The notes: generated by a model from the letters alone, not told the origin. A stretch of 64,000 bases of DNA from Neostapfia colusana (GCA_030760725.1 JASWHV010000016.1:46635227-46699226); one strand, 5' to 3'; numbered from the stretch's first letter, positions 12,131-24,173 are shown. Numbers and translations: made by a program.

Positions 12131-14097
12131 GCCCGACATCGTCCCGTTTTTCCCCCGATCCGCCGTTTCTCTCTCCGGTGAGAACCCGAGCTTCTCCGGC
12201 GAATTCTGCTCGATCTACGCTCGGGAATTCTGATCTAACTCGCTGGTATTGATCCACCGCCTCCGGGGAACCTCGCAGGTGCAGAAAACTCTGTGATTTT
12301 GGGTTCAAACACAGCGCCGACGAGCCTCGCCGTGAATTCACCTCGGACCTCATCGCCGATCGCTTTCCAGGACCTCCGAGCTCAAGAAAACCCCCGAGGT
12401 GAGATCCCCGACCTCCCCTCTACCGATCTATGCCATAAAATCATAGTTTTAGGAAGAATTAACGAAGATCCGAAACTCTCCGGTGAGATCGCCGCCTTCC
12501 GCCGCCGTGCGCCGCCGGGTTCGATTAGAGCGATGTGGCCGCTTGTGCACCGTCTATTTTAAATCGCACGGTAGAATTTAAATCCCCGCGTACCGGTTCG
12601 ATATTATAATCTCAGCCGTCTGTTTTAAATCGGACGGTCCACGTCAGCCCCGCGTTATAAAGGCCGGGACTCTTACGTGCTACCCCCTGGGGTTCTCGGA
12701 AAATAAGAGCTAGCCCAGAAAACTTCTGATCTGGCCCGTGGAACTTCAGAAAATCATGTAAATTCATTTAAAAATCAGTTTTAGCCCCTGGACTTAATAA
12801 AAATTAGGAAAACCCTCTGTTATGTGTAGTTAGACCCCTGGAAATTCCTAAAATAATATAATAGACCCTGTAGTGGGGTGAGTTTACCTTTTTAACCCAA
12901 TATGATATTAAATTTAGGAATTTGACTATGTGTTTAGTATTTAAAATTTAAAAGATGGGACAAACACATTGCAAATTCAGATTAAAAACTTTCCTAGTAC
13001 TTGGAAAACTTTGGAGTGAGATAAAAGTAGATTTTTGGCTGAAATGAATCTGTTTAATTGATTATTCACATTTATTAGTTATAGGGATATATTTTTAAGT
13101 AGAGAATAATTCTGAAAATTAGTAAAATAAATGTAAAATAGTTCACATCAGAGGAGAAGTTCAAAAATATATTATTATATATTTCAGACCCAAAACCTAT
13201 TCTGTTTAGATGAGGTGTCTTACTATTTTTATAATAAAGTTCACATTTAGGTATAGGAAATAAATCTGAAAGTATAGCAAACTAGGTATGAATAACTAGA
13301 AAATGATAAATGAAGTTTCCAAAAATCTAAAGAATTCAGTTTAGGGTTGGTAGAAGGTCTGAAGACACATATGGAGTAGGAAAATACCTTTCATGCATAC
13401 TTGGTAGCTAAAAGGTGTAGTAATTGAATATAAGGAATTTATTTAAATTGGAAACTCATATATATATAGTATGCAAACATAAATGTGAATACAAAAGTAG
13501 AAATCATATACACATGGTTAAAAGTGCATGTAAGCCAAATTCAACACACATAGAGTAACCACAACACATAGAATTGTGAATGGTTCTCATAAATGTGAAT
13601 GTGTGGTCTGTATGAAGTGGAAGTGTGAACTATGTCTTATGACTTGTTGTTTTCTTTTGCTATGTGTGATGGTATGAGTAGAACCTGCTCCAGAGCAAGT
13701 TTTTCCTTTCCAAGATCAGGACTACCCATTCCAAGAGCAGCAGGAAGGAGGCAAGTGTCCTTGACCACTTTGTTCCTATAATAGGATGTGTAGATAGAAT
13801 TATTTGCATTGTCAATTGAAAATATGAAACCCATGCTAGGATGTTTCCCTAGAATTGCATTACCTTGTTTCCTTGTAGCTTGGGTTGGGATTCATTTTAT
13901 CATGTCATTTATTATTATGCATATGCTTAGCCATGCTTAGAATGGGACAAGTGGGATATGAGATCATCAACTTATTTACCTTACTCTTGAATGAGATATT
14001 ATGAGTTATGTAGAGGTAGGGATCGAGGCAAGTTGGATGATTTGGTTGGTGCTGTGTGCACGAGACTCGGGTTTGTGTTTAGTACTTGCCTGGATCC

Positions 14098-14560
14098 TAA
14101 GGACCGGTTCATGGAGCATGTAACCTGGCTTTACCGTGCCAACCACATGCTGAGATGGGGCAGCTTGGCCAATTAATTAGGTGTATCCCCGGCGTAGTAT
14201 GGGTGTTTTGGATGGTGCGGGGAATAGGTGTCAGCTGGACTACCATATGAACCGCAAGGCTCAAGAGGGGGCCACTGCAGCGGGGTTGGAGCCTCTTGTA
14301 TGCTGTTAGGGGTGAAACCTCAGTGGGCCCACGCTCGTCGGGAATCCCTTTGTAAAGGCCTCGTAGTGATCTCCTGGCTACACACCTAGGAAGTGTGAAT
14401 GTGGTTTGCGGCCACTGGCATAATGGAGGTTCTTGTAGTCCACCCGGCAACGGGGGATGAAATCACTTCATGTGGGTACAGTGGTGCAAACTATGCAGAG
14501 TCAAAACTGTCATGGCAGTCGTGCTCATGGTCAAGAGCGGCTTGGGCTTATTCATGATTA
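14098..14560 (+). other. Conserved LTR block, element C copy
   Basis: It is near-identical to 5350-5830 of A, with only a handful of substitutions over about 450 bases, and related to inverted blocks in F's LTRs. The minus strand has an open frame of 113 codons (14109-14450), matching 5367-5708 in A. Confidence 0.6.
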
Positions 14561-14791
14561 GAGGATGATGGATTGGGAAGTTGTGGATGTTAAGCGGGAA
14601 GCTTAACATTGGAGATGAGACTATGTTTACTTGATTTTGATGATGGGTTGAGAGATTGGGACCATTTCACCTGTATAGTAATGTAGGTGCTTAATAAGCT
14701 AAGGTGATAGGTATTAATTGCGTAGTGCTTAAACCATGAGTTCAACCTCTCCTTGCTCTAGCCATGCATGACATAACATTCCCACACTTGC

Positions 14792-14810
14792 TGAGTACCA
14801 ACGGTACTCA
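14792..14810 (+). other. Conserved 8-bp hairpin near LTR 3' end (C)
   Basis: TGAGTACC and GGTACTCA form the stem with loop AAC. The stem is identical to A's and the loop differs. Confidence 0.75.
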
Positions 14811-15157
14811 AACTTGCATTTCTGTTGGTTTAAATTGCTGCTCAGGTCAAATGGATGATGTGGTGTTCAATGACCAAGACTTTGGACCCGATGAAGGTTT
14901 CTAGGTTCACGGAGTCCCCCAGGCAACGCCTGTGACGAAGCCCACAAGATTTATGTTCCGCTGCTGTTTTATTTACATATTATGAACTTATTGTCATCCA
15001 TAGAGACGTATGCTATGTAAGACTTATTTATATTCGAACACCTGGCTTGTATTTTGATGATGCTTCACTATTTGTCATCACATGTATGAGAAAATGATCC
15101 TAGCATACATGTGATATTCACTCGGTTGTTCTTCGGAGAAACCGGGTGTGACAGAAG

Positions 15158-15170
15158 TGGTATCAGAGCC
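15158..15170 (+). other. Primer binding site of element C (initiator tRNA-Met)
   Basis: TGGTATCAGAGCC lies four bases after the LTR end. It is the classic plant PBS complementary to the 3' end of initiator tRNA-Met. Bases 15171-15370 between it and orf0 are an AT-rich leader with nothing recognisable. Confidence 0.9.
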
Positions 15171-15370
15171 AAGGTTGCCCATAGGAACGTGGACCTAGGT
15201 AGAAATGGACGTATTTAAGGACCTTATTTTCTTAAAAACTATTTTACAAAGGTGTGGGTTGAAAGTGTTATCTAATGGGGTCACTTTATTCATCTTGCCC
15301 CAATTTTTATTCAAAATACAATTTTGGTTTAACTCTTATCTAACTTAATTTTAAATGCTTTATGTTTTAG

Positions 15371-15649
15371 ATGGTTCGCATGATCCGCACTGCCCGCAAG
15401 TCCACCGGAAGGAGAGTTCCTGTAGTTGTCCTTGTCTTGAGAGAGGAGAACCGTCCGGTGACGTACCACTCCTACGGGTTGGCAATAGGAGGCTTGTTGC
15501 GTCGTCTTCGGCGTATGCTCCACGCCGCCGGCAGTGTGGACAAGCTGATCATACACTACAGCTCCACCAGGACTATCCGTGAGAAGCGGGAAGAATGGAG
15601 CTCAGAGATGAGGATTATCCATGAAAATCAGCTGCTCAAGATCCACTGC
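15371..15649 (+). CDS. orf0 of element C, N-terminal part (cut by element G)
   Basis: The ATG at 15371 opens a frame of 93 codons up to the G insertion. It resumes in the same frame at 28676 if one copy of the 5-bp target duplication is dropped. The N-terminus is very basic (MVRMIRTARKSTGRR) and is followed by an Arg/Leu-rich stretch (GGLLRRLRRMLHAAG) that could be amphipathic. No known domain is recognised. From memory, the rice chromoviruses RIRE3 and RIRE8 have an extra ORF upstream of gag called orf0; position and size fit, and homology is inferred. The start is the first ATG after the PBS leader. Confidence 0.65.
15645..15649 (+). repeat. Left target-site duplication of element G (ACTGC)
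   Basis: ACTGC precedes the left LTR and ACCGC (28671-28675) follows the right LTR. Four of five bases match; the difference is a T/C transition. Confidence 0.75.
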
Positions 15650-15720
15650 TGTCAGTACCCTCAATATGGGGTACCCCCGCGCACAGGGGAAAATGCCTAA
15701 CGACCACGCCCTTCTCCACA

Positions 15721-16117
15721 GGGAGAGCTCCGAAGGCGCCACGTGTCCAGCGGGACCGGACCTCCCTCTCCTCAGAGGAGAGCTCCGGACCTGCGATGTG
15801 GCCAACTGAGACGGACCTCCCCCCCCCCCCCCCCCCGTGGGGAGAGCTCCGAAGGCTCCACGTGTCCTGCGGGACCGGACCTCCCTCTCCTCAGAGGAGA
15901 GCTCTGGGCCCGCCACGTGGCCAGCAGCAGCCGGAGCTCCCCCCTCCGCGGGGAGAGCTCCAAAGGCTCCAAGTGTCCTGCGGGACCAGACCTCCCTCTC
16001 CTCAGAGGAGAGCTCCGGGTCCACCACGTGGCCAGCAGCAGCCGAACCTCCCCCTCCGCGGGGAGAGCTCCGAAAGCTCCACGTGTCCTGTGGGACCGGA
16101 CCTCCCTCTCCTCAGAG
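15721..16117 (+). repeat. CACGTG minisatellite in the 5' LTR of G
   Basis: It has about 3.7 copies of a 110-119 bp unit; GGGAGAGCTCC starts at 15721, 15840, 15951 and 16062. Each unit has two related halves. One carries GCTCCACGTGTCC and the other GCCACGTGGCC, each after a GAGCTCC word. Five CACGTG cores survive. CACGTG with these flanks is the G-box/ABRE type bound by plant bZIP and bHLH factors; function here is inferred from that and from its place upstream of the TATA box. Confidence 0.85.
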
Positions 16118-16510
16118 CAACGCTGCCTGCCCCCGAGCGGTAGGCAGCAGGAGTGAAGACGCGTCATACCTTGCCCATACAAGGTATTCAAGGCCCGCGC
16201 CTTCCCAAGACACGGAGACGCGGAGCACGCCTCTGTCAGGTGTCGTTGCGCCCAATCACATCGCAGACTGGCGCGCCGTGTCAGCGCCTGCCCGCCAATA
16301 AACACAGCGACAAGACATCCCCTGCCGCCCCTGCCATCATCAACCACTGCGACTAGCCTGCGGCATGGGCAGGGCGGCAGAACGAAGATTCGGAAGCCTT
16401 TGCCAGAGACAACTACCGGCATAACTGCGGATATGGTAGATGGCAAGAAATCTCCCCGAGACCACCTGTCGGGTCCTGGGCCCACCTTGTAAGCCGCTCG
16501 AGCATTGGAC

Positions 16511-16519
16511 TATAAAAGG
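16511..16519 (+). promoter_or_regulatory. TATA box of G 5' LTR
   Basis: TATAAAAGG is conserved at 28362-28370 in the 3' LTR. It stands about 390 bases downstream of the CACGTG array. Confidence 0.75.
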
Positions 16520-16819
16520 TTGTGGTAGGCAACGTTAGCAAGGGTTCAAACTCTGTCGACTCGCACTCTAGACATCACTCACCCTCAAGCTCAGGACTCT
16601 GGTTCTGAGCAGCAAGCAATACAGCGAGCACCTCTGCTCACCGTGGACGTAGGGTTTTATGCTCCGGCGGCCTGAACCACGTAAAACTCCCCGTGTCAAG
16701 CTTCTTTCTCAATCGTCCCTACGCTGAAGCTCTCCGCGAGTGACTAGCCCCTTCAAAAAAGAACCTCCGCGGGCTGCCCAGTGCAGGCCCGGGGGAAGTG
16801 TCGGTTACACACTTTGACA

Positions 16820-16840
16820 TTTGGCCCGCCAGGTAGGGGG
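16820..16840 (+). other. Primer binding site region of element G
   Basis: TTTGGCCCGCCAGGTAGGGG directly follows the LTR. It is not the tRNA-Met site used by the other elements here. I cannot name the tRNA with certainty. Confidence 0.6.
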
Positions 16841-16863
16841 CTTTTCCCTTGCGCGACGAGCTT

Positions 16864-18566
16864 TTGCCGGCGAAGATGACCAAGCTTCCTTCAGCGGCAA
16901 GCTCCCCTCCCCCGCGTTCACGACGGACCGTGACTAGCGGGGACTACGTCTCGACACACTCTGGACGGAGTGTGTCGGCGCAAGCTGGAAGCCAGCAGCC
17001 GACTCCGGCAGCGCCGACTCCGGCAACGCAGGCTCCAGCGAGCGTGAGATCCTCTGCAGCGCTGAGCGTCCCCCACGGGAGCGCGCTAGCTGCAGCAAGA
17101 GCGCTACTGCACAATCCACCTGCTGGGGACGCGCCTCAGTCAGCGACCCAGCAGTGGATTCTCAAGGTAGACCGTCTCGTCGTCGCCGCCGCAAACCCTC
17201 GACATCGGCGGGGACGACGTTCCGGCCAACCGGCTGTGTCGCTGACGCGCACGCCAACGGTTGACGGGCAGACGGCGGATTCCCGCTCCACCAGGCTCCC
17301 ATCGACGGACCTGAGGACGGAGCTGGAACGATGCCACTTGGGCCAAGATGCCCGAATGTTCCTCGAGTGACGACGAGAAAGGCGTCGCAACCAGGAGGCC
17401 GCCGACAGTATGTCGACTGCCTCAACCCTGCCTGAGGCGCAGACGTTCGCTACGCGATCTCTGCCCCAGGCATACGCCGCACAGCTGCCCCAGCCATATG
17501 CCCTGTAAGCGGTGCCCCATGTCTATGGCGCAGCCTTGCCCATACCGGGGTACACAGTGCCAGCAGCGAACCAAGTGTTCGCGGCACCAACGCCTGCAGC
17601 CACAGGGGCAGGATGTGCAGCCCTGGCGCCACACCTTCTCTTCGCGAGGTGGCCGCGCAAGTTCCGGCCGCACCTGCCTGAGAAGTACGACGGCAGAGTC
17701 GACCCCGCGGAGTTCCTCCAGATCTACTCCACCGCCGTCCTTGCTGCTGGAGGGGACGAGGCTGTCATGGCCAACTACTTCCCCGTCGCCTTGACCGGCC
17801 CGTCCCAGTCTTGGCTCATGAACCTCCCCCAGGGTTCCATAACCTCCTGGGGAGAGCTCTGCCGGCAGTTTACTGCCAACTTCGGCAGCTCCTACACCCG
17901 GCCCGGCACGGAGCTTGACCTCCACGCCATCCAGCAACAACCTGGAGAGACGCTGCGCTCCTTCATCCAGTGGTTCTCCCAGGTTCACAACACCATCCCG
18001 CACATCCAAAGTGCTTCTGTGGTGGTGGCGTTCTTGCAGGGTGTCCAGGACAAGAAGATGCTTGAGAAGCTCGCGCGACCATAGAGGTTCGCGACATCTC
18101 AGAGCTCTTCAGCCTGGCGGACAAGTGCGCCAGGGCAGCCGAAGGGCGGAACTGGCACTCTCTGCCAGCCTCTGAGTCAGGAGGACAGCCCGGATCTGGC
18201 GCTGCTTCCTATGGAAGCGGCAAGAAGATCAAGAACCGGGGCGGTGGCAAGATGAAACCACCGGCTGCGGCTCCCGTTGCTGCAGCAGCAGCACCCAGTA
18301 GGGCTCGGGGGCCACGTCCCGACAAAAGGCAGCGACAGTCACCAGCTCCAGAGGGAGATCAAGGTGAACTGTGCCCCGTGCACGGCACCAGTTACCATAC
18401 TGCTGCCGGGTGCCGGGAGATCCAGAAGCTCGCGGAGTGCTTCTGGAAAGGGAAGCAGCTGCGAACTGATGCCCCCCCTTCTGTCAAAGGGAGGGCAAGC
18501 AGAAGGTCGATGCCCCAGACAACGTCGACCACCAAGTGGAGTTCTAGGAGCCTCAGCGCGCCGTGA
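16864..18566 (+). pseudogene. Element G gag: capsid and zinc-knuckle region, broken
   Basis: The frame opens near 16864-16875 (MTKLPSAAS) with a long Ala/Pro/Ser-rich N-terminus. The gag capsid core lies at about 17640-18070 (FRPHLPEKYDG, LAAGGDEAVMANYF, FTANFGSSYTRPG, LRSFIQWF). In-frame stops are TGA at 17368-17370 (probably from CGA) and TAA at 17506-17508 (probably from CAA). A frameshift at about 18078 moves the frame, and the sequence continues as IEVRDISELFSLADKC. A zinc-knuckle-like CPVHGTSYHTAAGC lies at about 18371-18412, as is usual in this lineage. A further frameshift follows near 18480-18560. The product would form the capsid of virus-like particles. Confidence 0.82.
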
Positions 18567-18640
18567 AGGCGGTGCGCAACCATGAGGACTCCAGATCCAG
18601 TGATGACGAGCGCAGGAAGATGCTCTACGTCATCTACGGT

Positions 18641-21600
18641 GGGTCCGCTGACCCCTCGTCCTGAAGCGCGGTTAAGACCCTGCGCCGAGCGGTAGCGTCG
18701 GTGGCTCCCCTCCCAAGTGCCGCGCCGCACCTCAAGTGGATGGGAACCCCCATCGGCTTCGATGCCACCGACTGCCCCAGGAACATGGCTGGAGCCGGCC
18801 AACTACCGCTCTTGGTAGCGCCCAGCATCGCCAACGTTATGATGTACCACGTTCTGGTAGATGGCGGGGCCAGGCTGAACCTCATCAGCCGCGCAGCTTT
18901 CCAGAAGCTGCAGATCCCGATGGCCAAGCTCACCCCATCAAGCCCATTCTCAGGGGTAGGGCCGGGACTGGTCGTTCCCTACAGCAACATCAGCCTTCCG
19001 GTGAACTTTGGGACACCGGACAGCTATCGGACAGAGTACATTCTGTTCGACGTGGCGGAGATCGACCTCCCCTTCAACGCCATAATCGGCAGGCCAGCCC
19101 TGTACCGATTCATGGCAATAGCCCACTACGGCTACCTCGTCTTGAAGATGCCTACACCAGCAGGCGTCCTCAGGATTCGTGGAGACCGCACTGCTGCAGT
19201 GCCAGCCTTGGAAAAGCTCCAGGCACTTGCAGCAGCTCGAGCACCAGCCCCTGGCAGTGCAGAACCGGACCGGCTCCACCCGAGTGCACGCCACCGTGCC
19301 TCTACCGCAGCACCCCGTGTGCAACCTCTCGATGAGGGCGACTTCCCCCTGAAGGTCATCCAAGTCAGTGCCGATGCTGCCCAGACCACCCGGGTAGCCG
19401 GGGGCCTGGATAGCAAATAGGAAGGCACGCTCGTCACCTTCCTCCGGCACAACGTCGACGTGTTTGCATGGCAGCCGTCACAGATGCTGGGGATCCCTAG
19501 GGAGGTGATCGAGCACCACTTGAAGGTCTTCCCAGACGCCCGGCCAGTCCAACAGAAGCTTCGCAAGCAGTCCATCGAGCGGCAAAACTTCATCCGAGAA
19601 GAAATCAAGAAGCTGCTGGACGCTGTTTTCATACAGGAAGTCCACCACCCCCGGTGGTTGGCGAACCCCGTTGTTGTCCCGAAGGCCGGCGGGAAGCTCC
19701 GGATGTGCATCGACTACACCAGTCTCAATAAGGCATGTCCTAAAGATCCATTCCCTCTCCCTAGAATAGATCAAATAGTAGACTCGACATCAGGCTGTGA
19801 TATGCTGTGCTTCCTAGACGCATACTCGGGTTTCCATCAGATCCCTATGTCTAGAGAAGATGAAGAGCACACCTCCTTCATCACAGTAGATGGCCTGTAT
19901 TGTTATGTCTCTATGCCTTATGGCCTAAAGAATGCTCTTCCCACCTTTGTACGTGCAATGCACAAAACCTTTGGAGAGTTAATAAGAGACTTAGTTGAGG
20001 TGTATGTCGATGACATCGTTGTCAAGGTCAGGCAGAGTTCATCCTTGTTAGATAACCTGGCCTTAGTCTTTGACAAACTGCGCTCCACACGCACCAAGCT
20101 GAACCCCGACAAGTGTGTGTTCGGCGTATCCTCTGGAAAAATCTTAGGATTCCTGGTCTCACACCGAGGAATTGAGGCCAACCCAGAGAAGATCAAGTCC
20201 ATCGACCTGATACGGCCTCCCGCCCGCATCAAAGAAGTCTAGAAACTCACGGGATGCCTAGCCGCGCTGAGTCGGTTTATACCGAGGCTAGCAGAGCGAG
20301 CGCTCCCCTTCTTTAAGCTCCTGCGCAAATCCGGTCCATTTGTTTGGACCGACGAAGCAGAAGAAGCTTTCCAGGAGTCGAAGCAACTCCTGACGACTGT
20401 ACCCATCATGGTAGCCCCCGAGCCCCAAGAGCATTTGTTGCTCTACATCGCGGCAACAACTGAAGTGGTGAGTATGGTCCTGGCGCAGAGCGGCCGGACC
20501 TCTCGTCACCACAGCCTGCTCCAGTAGCAGGAGACAAGCACCAGGAAACCCCAGAGGTCCAAGACGGCCCCCCGGACCTCCAAGACAACCTCCCGGAGGT
20601 CCAAGACGGACCCTCTGACCTCCACGACAACCTCTCGGAGGTCCAACAGGACCTCCTGGAGCTCCCGGCAAACCAGCGGGATCTCCCGGAGGTCCAAGGC
20701 GGCTTAGGAGCCTTCGAGTCCCAGCTCCCAGAAGCCCCCCTGGACCTACCCACCTCTGGTAGGCCTGAGCCAATTGATGAAGACATCTCTGGCCTGGGAG
20801 GGAGGGTCCGAACCATCCAGAGGCTTGTCTAATACATTAGCGAAGTCCTCCACGACGCCAAGACAAGGTACCTGGAGGTCCACAAGCTGCTATATGCAGT
20901 GCTCGTGGCATCCAGGAAGCTCCACCACTACTTTCAAGCCCACCAGATCTCGGTGGTCACCTCCTATCCGCTGAAGGCGATCCATCACAGCCCTCACGCA
21001 ACCGGCAATGTCGCTAAATGGGCAGCGGAACTGGCGGAGTTTGAGCTGGACTTCCTTCCTCGCCATGCAGTCAAGAGCCAAGCACTGGCTGACTTCGTGG
21101 CTAAGTGGCGCCAATGAAGGCTGACCCAGGGGGCCACGAAGACGGTGAACCAAAGCACCGAGCTCCGATCTTCACCGGACCTCACTGGACGCTCTTCTTC
21201 GACGGCTCCTCGCGAAAGAAGGGGCCGGTGCCGGCGTACTGCTTCTCATGCCATCGGGGGAGCAGTTTGGGTACATGGTGTGTCTCAACTTCAAGGCAAC
21301 TAACAACATGGCAGAGTATGAAGCGCTCGTCTTTGGCCTGAAGACAACCCTGTCTTTGGGCGCTCGCCAGTTGTTGGCACAGGGCGACTCCCAGCTAGTC
21401 ATCAAACAAGTTAAGGGTGAATGCTCCTGCAATGACCCACAGTTAGCTGCTTATCTGCTCCACGTGTAGATGTTGGAGAAAGACTTCCTCGCCTTGGACC
21501 TGCGCCATGTCCGCGTGCTGGCAATGCCACAGCTGATGACCTCTCAACGAAGGCCTCCACCGGAGCCCCTGTGCCCGAAGGAGTCTTCGAGAGGACGTTG

Positions 21601-23003
21601 CTGCGGCCCACAGCCCGGCCTGCCGAGCCAGGCGAAGGGGGCTGGACCAGCACCTCGAAGCTGGCGGTCCCGGCGGCCCTGCAGCCATGGACGCTGCCAA
21701 GGATCGTAAGCGTCACTGGGGACTCCGTGCAACCCAGCGCTCAAGATCCAGAAGCTCAAGTCAGACCCGATGCATGGATCACGGAGATCCGGGACTACTT
21801 GAAAGACAACATCCTCCCTGATGAACGTGTATCCGCTGAACGGATCGTGCGCATGGCTAAGAGGTACGCGCTGGTTCAGGGGATCTCTACCGGCGTGGCG
21901 CCAACACGTCCTATTGCGGTGCATAACCCAGGGGGAAGGCTGTGACTTGCTCGCTGAGATCCATGGAGGCGAATGTGGGAGTCACTCTTCCACGCGCACG
22001 CTTGTCGGTAAAGCCTTGCGGCATGGCTTCTACTGGCCGACAGCACTCCAGGATGCCGTCAAGCTGGTCGAGAGCTGCAAGGCGTGCCAGTTCCACGCCA
22101 AGCAGATCCATACACCGGCTCAGGCGGTACAGATGATCCTGCCCTCATGGCTGTTCGCCGTATGGGGGTTGGACATCTTGGGACCATTCCCCAGAGCCGT
22201 CGGGGGATTCCGGTACCTCTATGTCGCCATCGACAAGTTCACCAAGTGGCCGGAGGCCACACCTGTCATCACCATCAACAAGCAATCTGCAGTAAAGTTC
22301 ATCAAGTCGATCGTCTGCCGGTTTGGGGTCCTGAACAGAATCATGACTGACAACGGGATGCAGTTCGCCAGCGCAGCGTTCCAAGAATACTGCGAAGACC
22401 TCGGCATCCAGGTGTGCTACGCCTCCGTTGCTCACCCAAAGAGCAATGGACAGGTTGAGAGGGCCAACACCGAGATTCTTCGGGGCCTCAAGACCCGCAC
22501 CTATGCCGGCTTGAAGAAACATGGCGCCAAGTGGGTGGACGAGCTTTCGAGCACACTATGGGCTAACCGGACATCCCAGAGTCGGGCCACCGGAGAGACA
22601 CCCTTCTTCATGGTGTACGGGGCCGAGGCTGTGCTTCCCCCAGAGATTACCATGAAATCCCTCCGTGTCCGAGCTTACGACGAAGCCGCGCAGGACAACC
22701 TCCGGCGTAAAGACATCGACCTTGTCGACGAGGCTCGATTACATGCAGCACTCCGCAACGCACGGTACCGACAAGCGCTCCGACGCTACCACCAAAGGTC
22801 TGTGCGTGTCCGGGAGCTGCAGGAAGGCGACCTGGTGTTGCGGCGCATACTTTCTCGCGAAGGGACCGACAAACTCTCCTCTAGCTGGGAAGGTCCTTTC
22901 CGAGTCACAAAAGTGTGCCGTCCCGGGTGCGTACGCCTTTCCACCGAGGATGGGGATCCGCTCCCGAACCCTTGGAACACACCTCTGTAAGTTCTACCCC
23001 TAG
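18641..23003 (+). pseudogene. Element G pol: protease, RT, dual RNase H, integrase; broken
   Basis: The protease region has LVDGGARLNLIS at about 18855. RT begins near 19440 (FAWQPSQMLGI), with LRMCIDYTSLNKACPKDPFP and the catalytic VYVDDIVVK near 20005. RNase H 1 spans about 20290-21117 and is interrupted by a 110-residue insertion (20491-20823). A second RNase H starts at about 21185 (WTLFFDGSS) and runs to about 21470 (ATNNMAEYEAL, GDSQLV). The integrase (21780-22990) has CKACQFHAK, LDILGPF, TDNGMQF and HPKSNGQVERAN, with no chromodomain. The end HLCKFYP at 23001 is reached through a late frameshift. Stops are at 19418, 20240 and 20830, with frameshifts near 20487, 21120-21245, 21930 and 22975. 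The frames are not functional now. Confidence 0.85.
20491..20823 (+). repeat. Acidic tandem repeat inserted in RNase H of G
   Basis: This stretch stays open for about 110 codons in one frame, between the RNase H strands VVSMVLA and QRLV-YISEVL. It encodes 42-bp/14-residue repeats: PEVQDGPPDLQDNL, PEVQDGPSDLHDNL and a degenerate third, then PEVQGG. It is rich in Asp, Glu, Pro and Leu. The usual family has only a short loop here. Its DNA shares words such as CCGGACCTCC and GGAGCTCCCG with the LTR minisatellite. Confidence 0.75.
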
Positions 23004-24173
23004 AGCAATAGTAGGACAGTCTCTTCTTTTTGTAATAAATTCCATAGAGTTCAGGAACAGCGCTCGGAGCAGCTAAGTCTCAGGGGACGGTCCAGGACTA
23101 CGTTCAGCTTGGCCTGGTTCCAACCCTAAGCGCGTAGAGTCTTGCTTCCCCTGTTAATGGGGCGGGTCGTTGCCTCCATGTTTAGCCTGCCTTCCTCCTA
23201 TGGAAATTTATATGAAAAGAATCCTGTCCTACTTTGCTCTTCCCTTGTGCTCATTTAAATTACATATCCATTTTTATGACCGCACTTCCGGTGTATGCTC
23301 ACTATGCACTCAGCTCCCTTTTTTCATTCTCACCTCTAGTCGACATTTGCTATCATACCGAAGGCGGTTGCGTTTGAGGTACCTGCCGATGTCCAAGGGG
23401 CCCCGAGCTCCCGGCACTTCGCGCACTATAGTTCCCAAGCACCGTACAAATGGATAAGGACCGTAAGCCAAATAAGACTATGAGATAGGGAAGGGGGAGC
23501 CCGAAGGAGAATTATGTTTCCCTTACTTGTGTGCAGGACCTCCCGGCCTTAGCTCCCCGCAGGAGTATGGTAGGAGCGCCCAAGCAATGGGCCACACCTA
23601 CCAGGGGGCCGCTACGGGCTCACGCAAGACCGGAGCTCCAAGGCAAGACCAAAGGATCCGGACCTCACCTGCTCCGCAGGGGCGAGCCCTGAAGGCCCCA
23701 CGTGTCCAGCGGGGATGGAGCTCCCCTCTCCTCAGGAAGAGCTCCGGGCCCGCCACGTGGCCGGCAGAAGCCGGACCTCCCCCTGCGCGGGGAGAGCTCC
23801 GAAGGCTCCACGTGTCCTGCAGGGCCGGAGCCCCCCTCTCCTTAGAGGGGAGCTTCGGGCCCGCCACGTGGTCGGCAGATCCGGACCTCCCCATTCTCAT
23901 GGGGCGAGTTCCTGAGACCTCCAGGGCCCTTAATACAATGAGGACCCGGGGAAGGTGTCTGTGCAGAGCTTCGAGATTGATGGAGGCCTCTGAGTACCTT
24001 GCGGAGCTAAGGGCTCGGCCAGGCAAAACCAAGAAGAAGACAAGAGCGCAACAGACACAAAAAGTCATAAGAGTCTATTCATTCAAGGATCCATGAGTTT
24101 GACTACAGACTCAACAAAAATAATGAAAAAAGGGAAAAAAGATACAGGGCCTTTTGGCCACCGGGGTGGATGC
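23004..24173 (+). other. Gap between pol and antisense ORF in G
   Basis: There is no convincing gene. It includes an AT-rich part (23030-23350), a copy of the CACGTG minisatellite (23679-23905), and a short tail before the 3' end of the antisense ORF. Confidence 0.7.
23679..23905 (+). repeat. Internal copy of the CACGTG minisatellite in G
   Basis: Two units of 111 bp closely match the LTR array, including CCCACGTGTCC, GCCACGTGGCC, TCCACGTGTCC and GCCACGTGGTC. It is outside the LTRs and in the same orientation. Confidence 0.8.

Larger units (their letters stand above)
11734..15153 (+). repeat. 5' LTR of element C (3420 bp)
   Basis: It begins TGTAACACCCC and ends GGGTGTGACA, followed within five bases by a tRNA-Met PBS. 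It is similar over its full length to A's 3' LTR. A purine tract (about 11840-11880), TATA box (12123), conserved block (14098-14560) and hairpin (14792-14810) stand in the same order. Confidence 0.92.
15650..16819 (+). repeat. 5' LTR of element G (1170 bp)
   Basis: It begins TGTCAGTACCC and ends CACTTTGACA. It holds the CACGTG minisatellite (15721-16117), an 18-C run (15819-15836) and a TATA box (16511). Confidence 0.92.

Noticed and set aside
15721..16117. CRISPR-like array
   Set aside because: Repeats are directly adjacent with no unique spacers, in a plant retrotransposon LTR.
15602..16485. Long repetitive ORFs on both strands over the G LTR array (up to 237 codons)
   Set aside because: They are by-products of 110-111 bp repeats (nearly a multiple of three, GC-rich). 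Frames occur on both strands and in several phases.
18252..18566. Separate small gene with a CPVHG zinc motif
   Set aside because: It is the shifted continuation of G's gag, and the motif is the usual nucleocapsid knuckle of the lineage.
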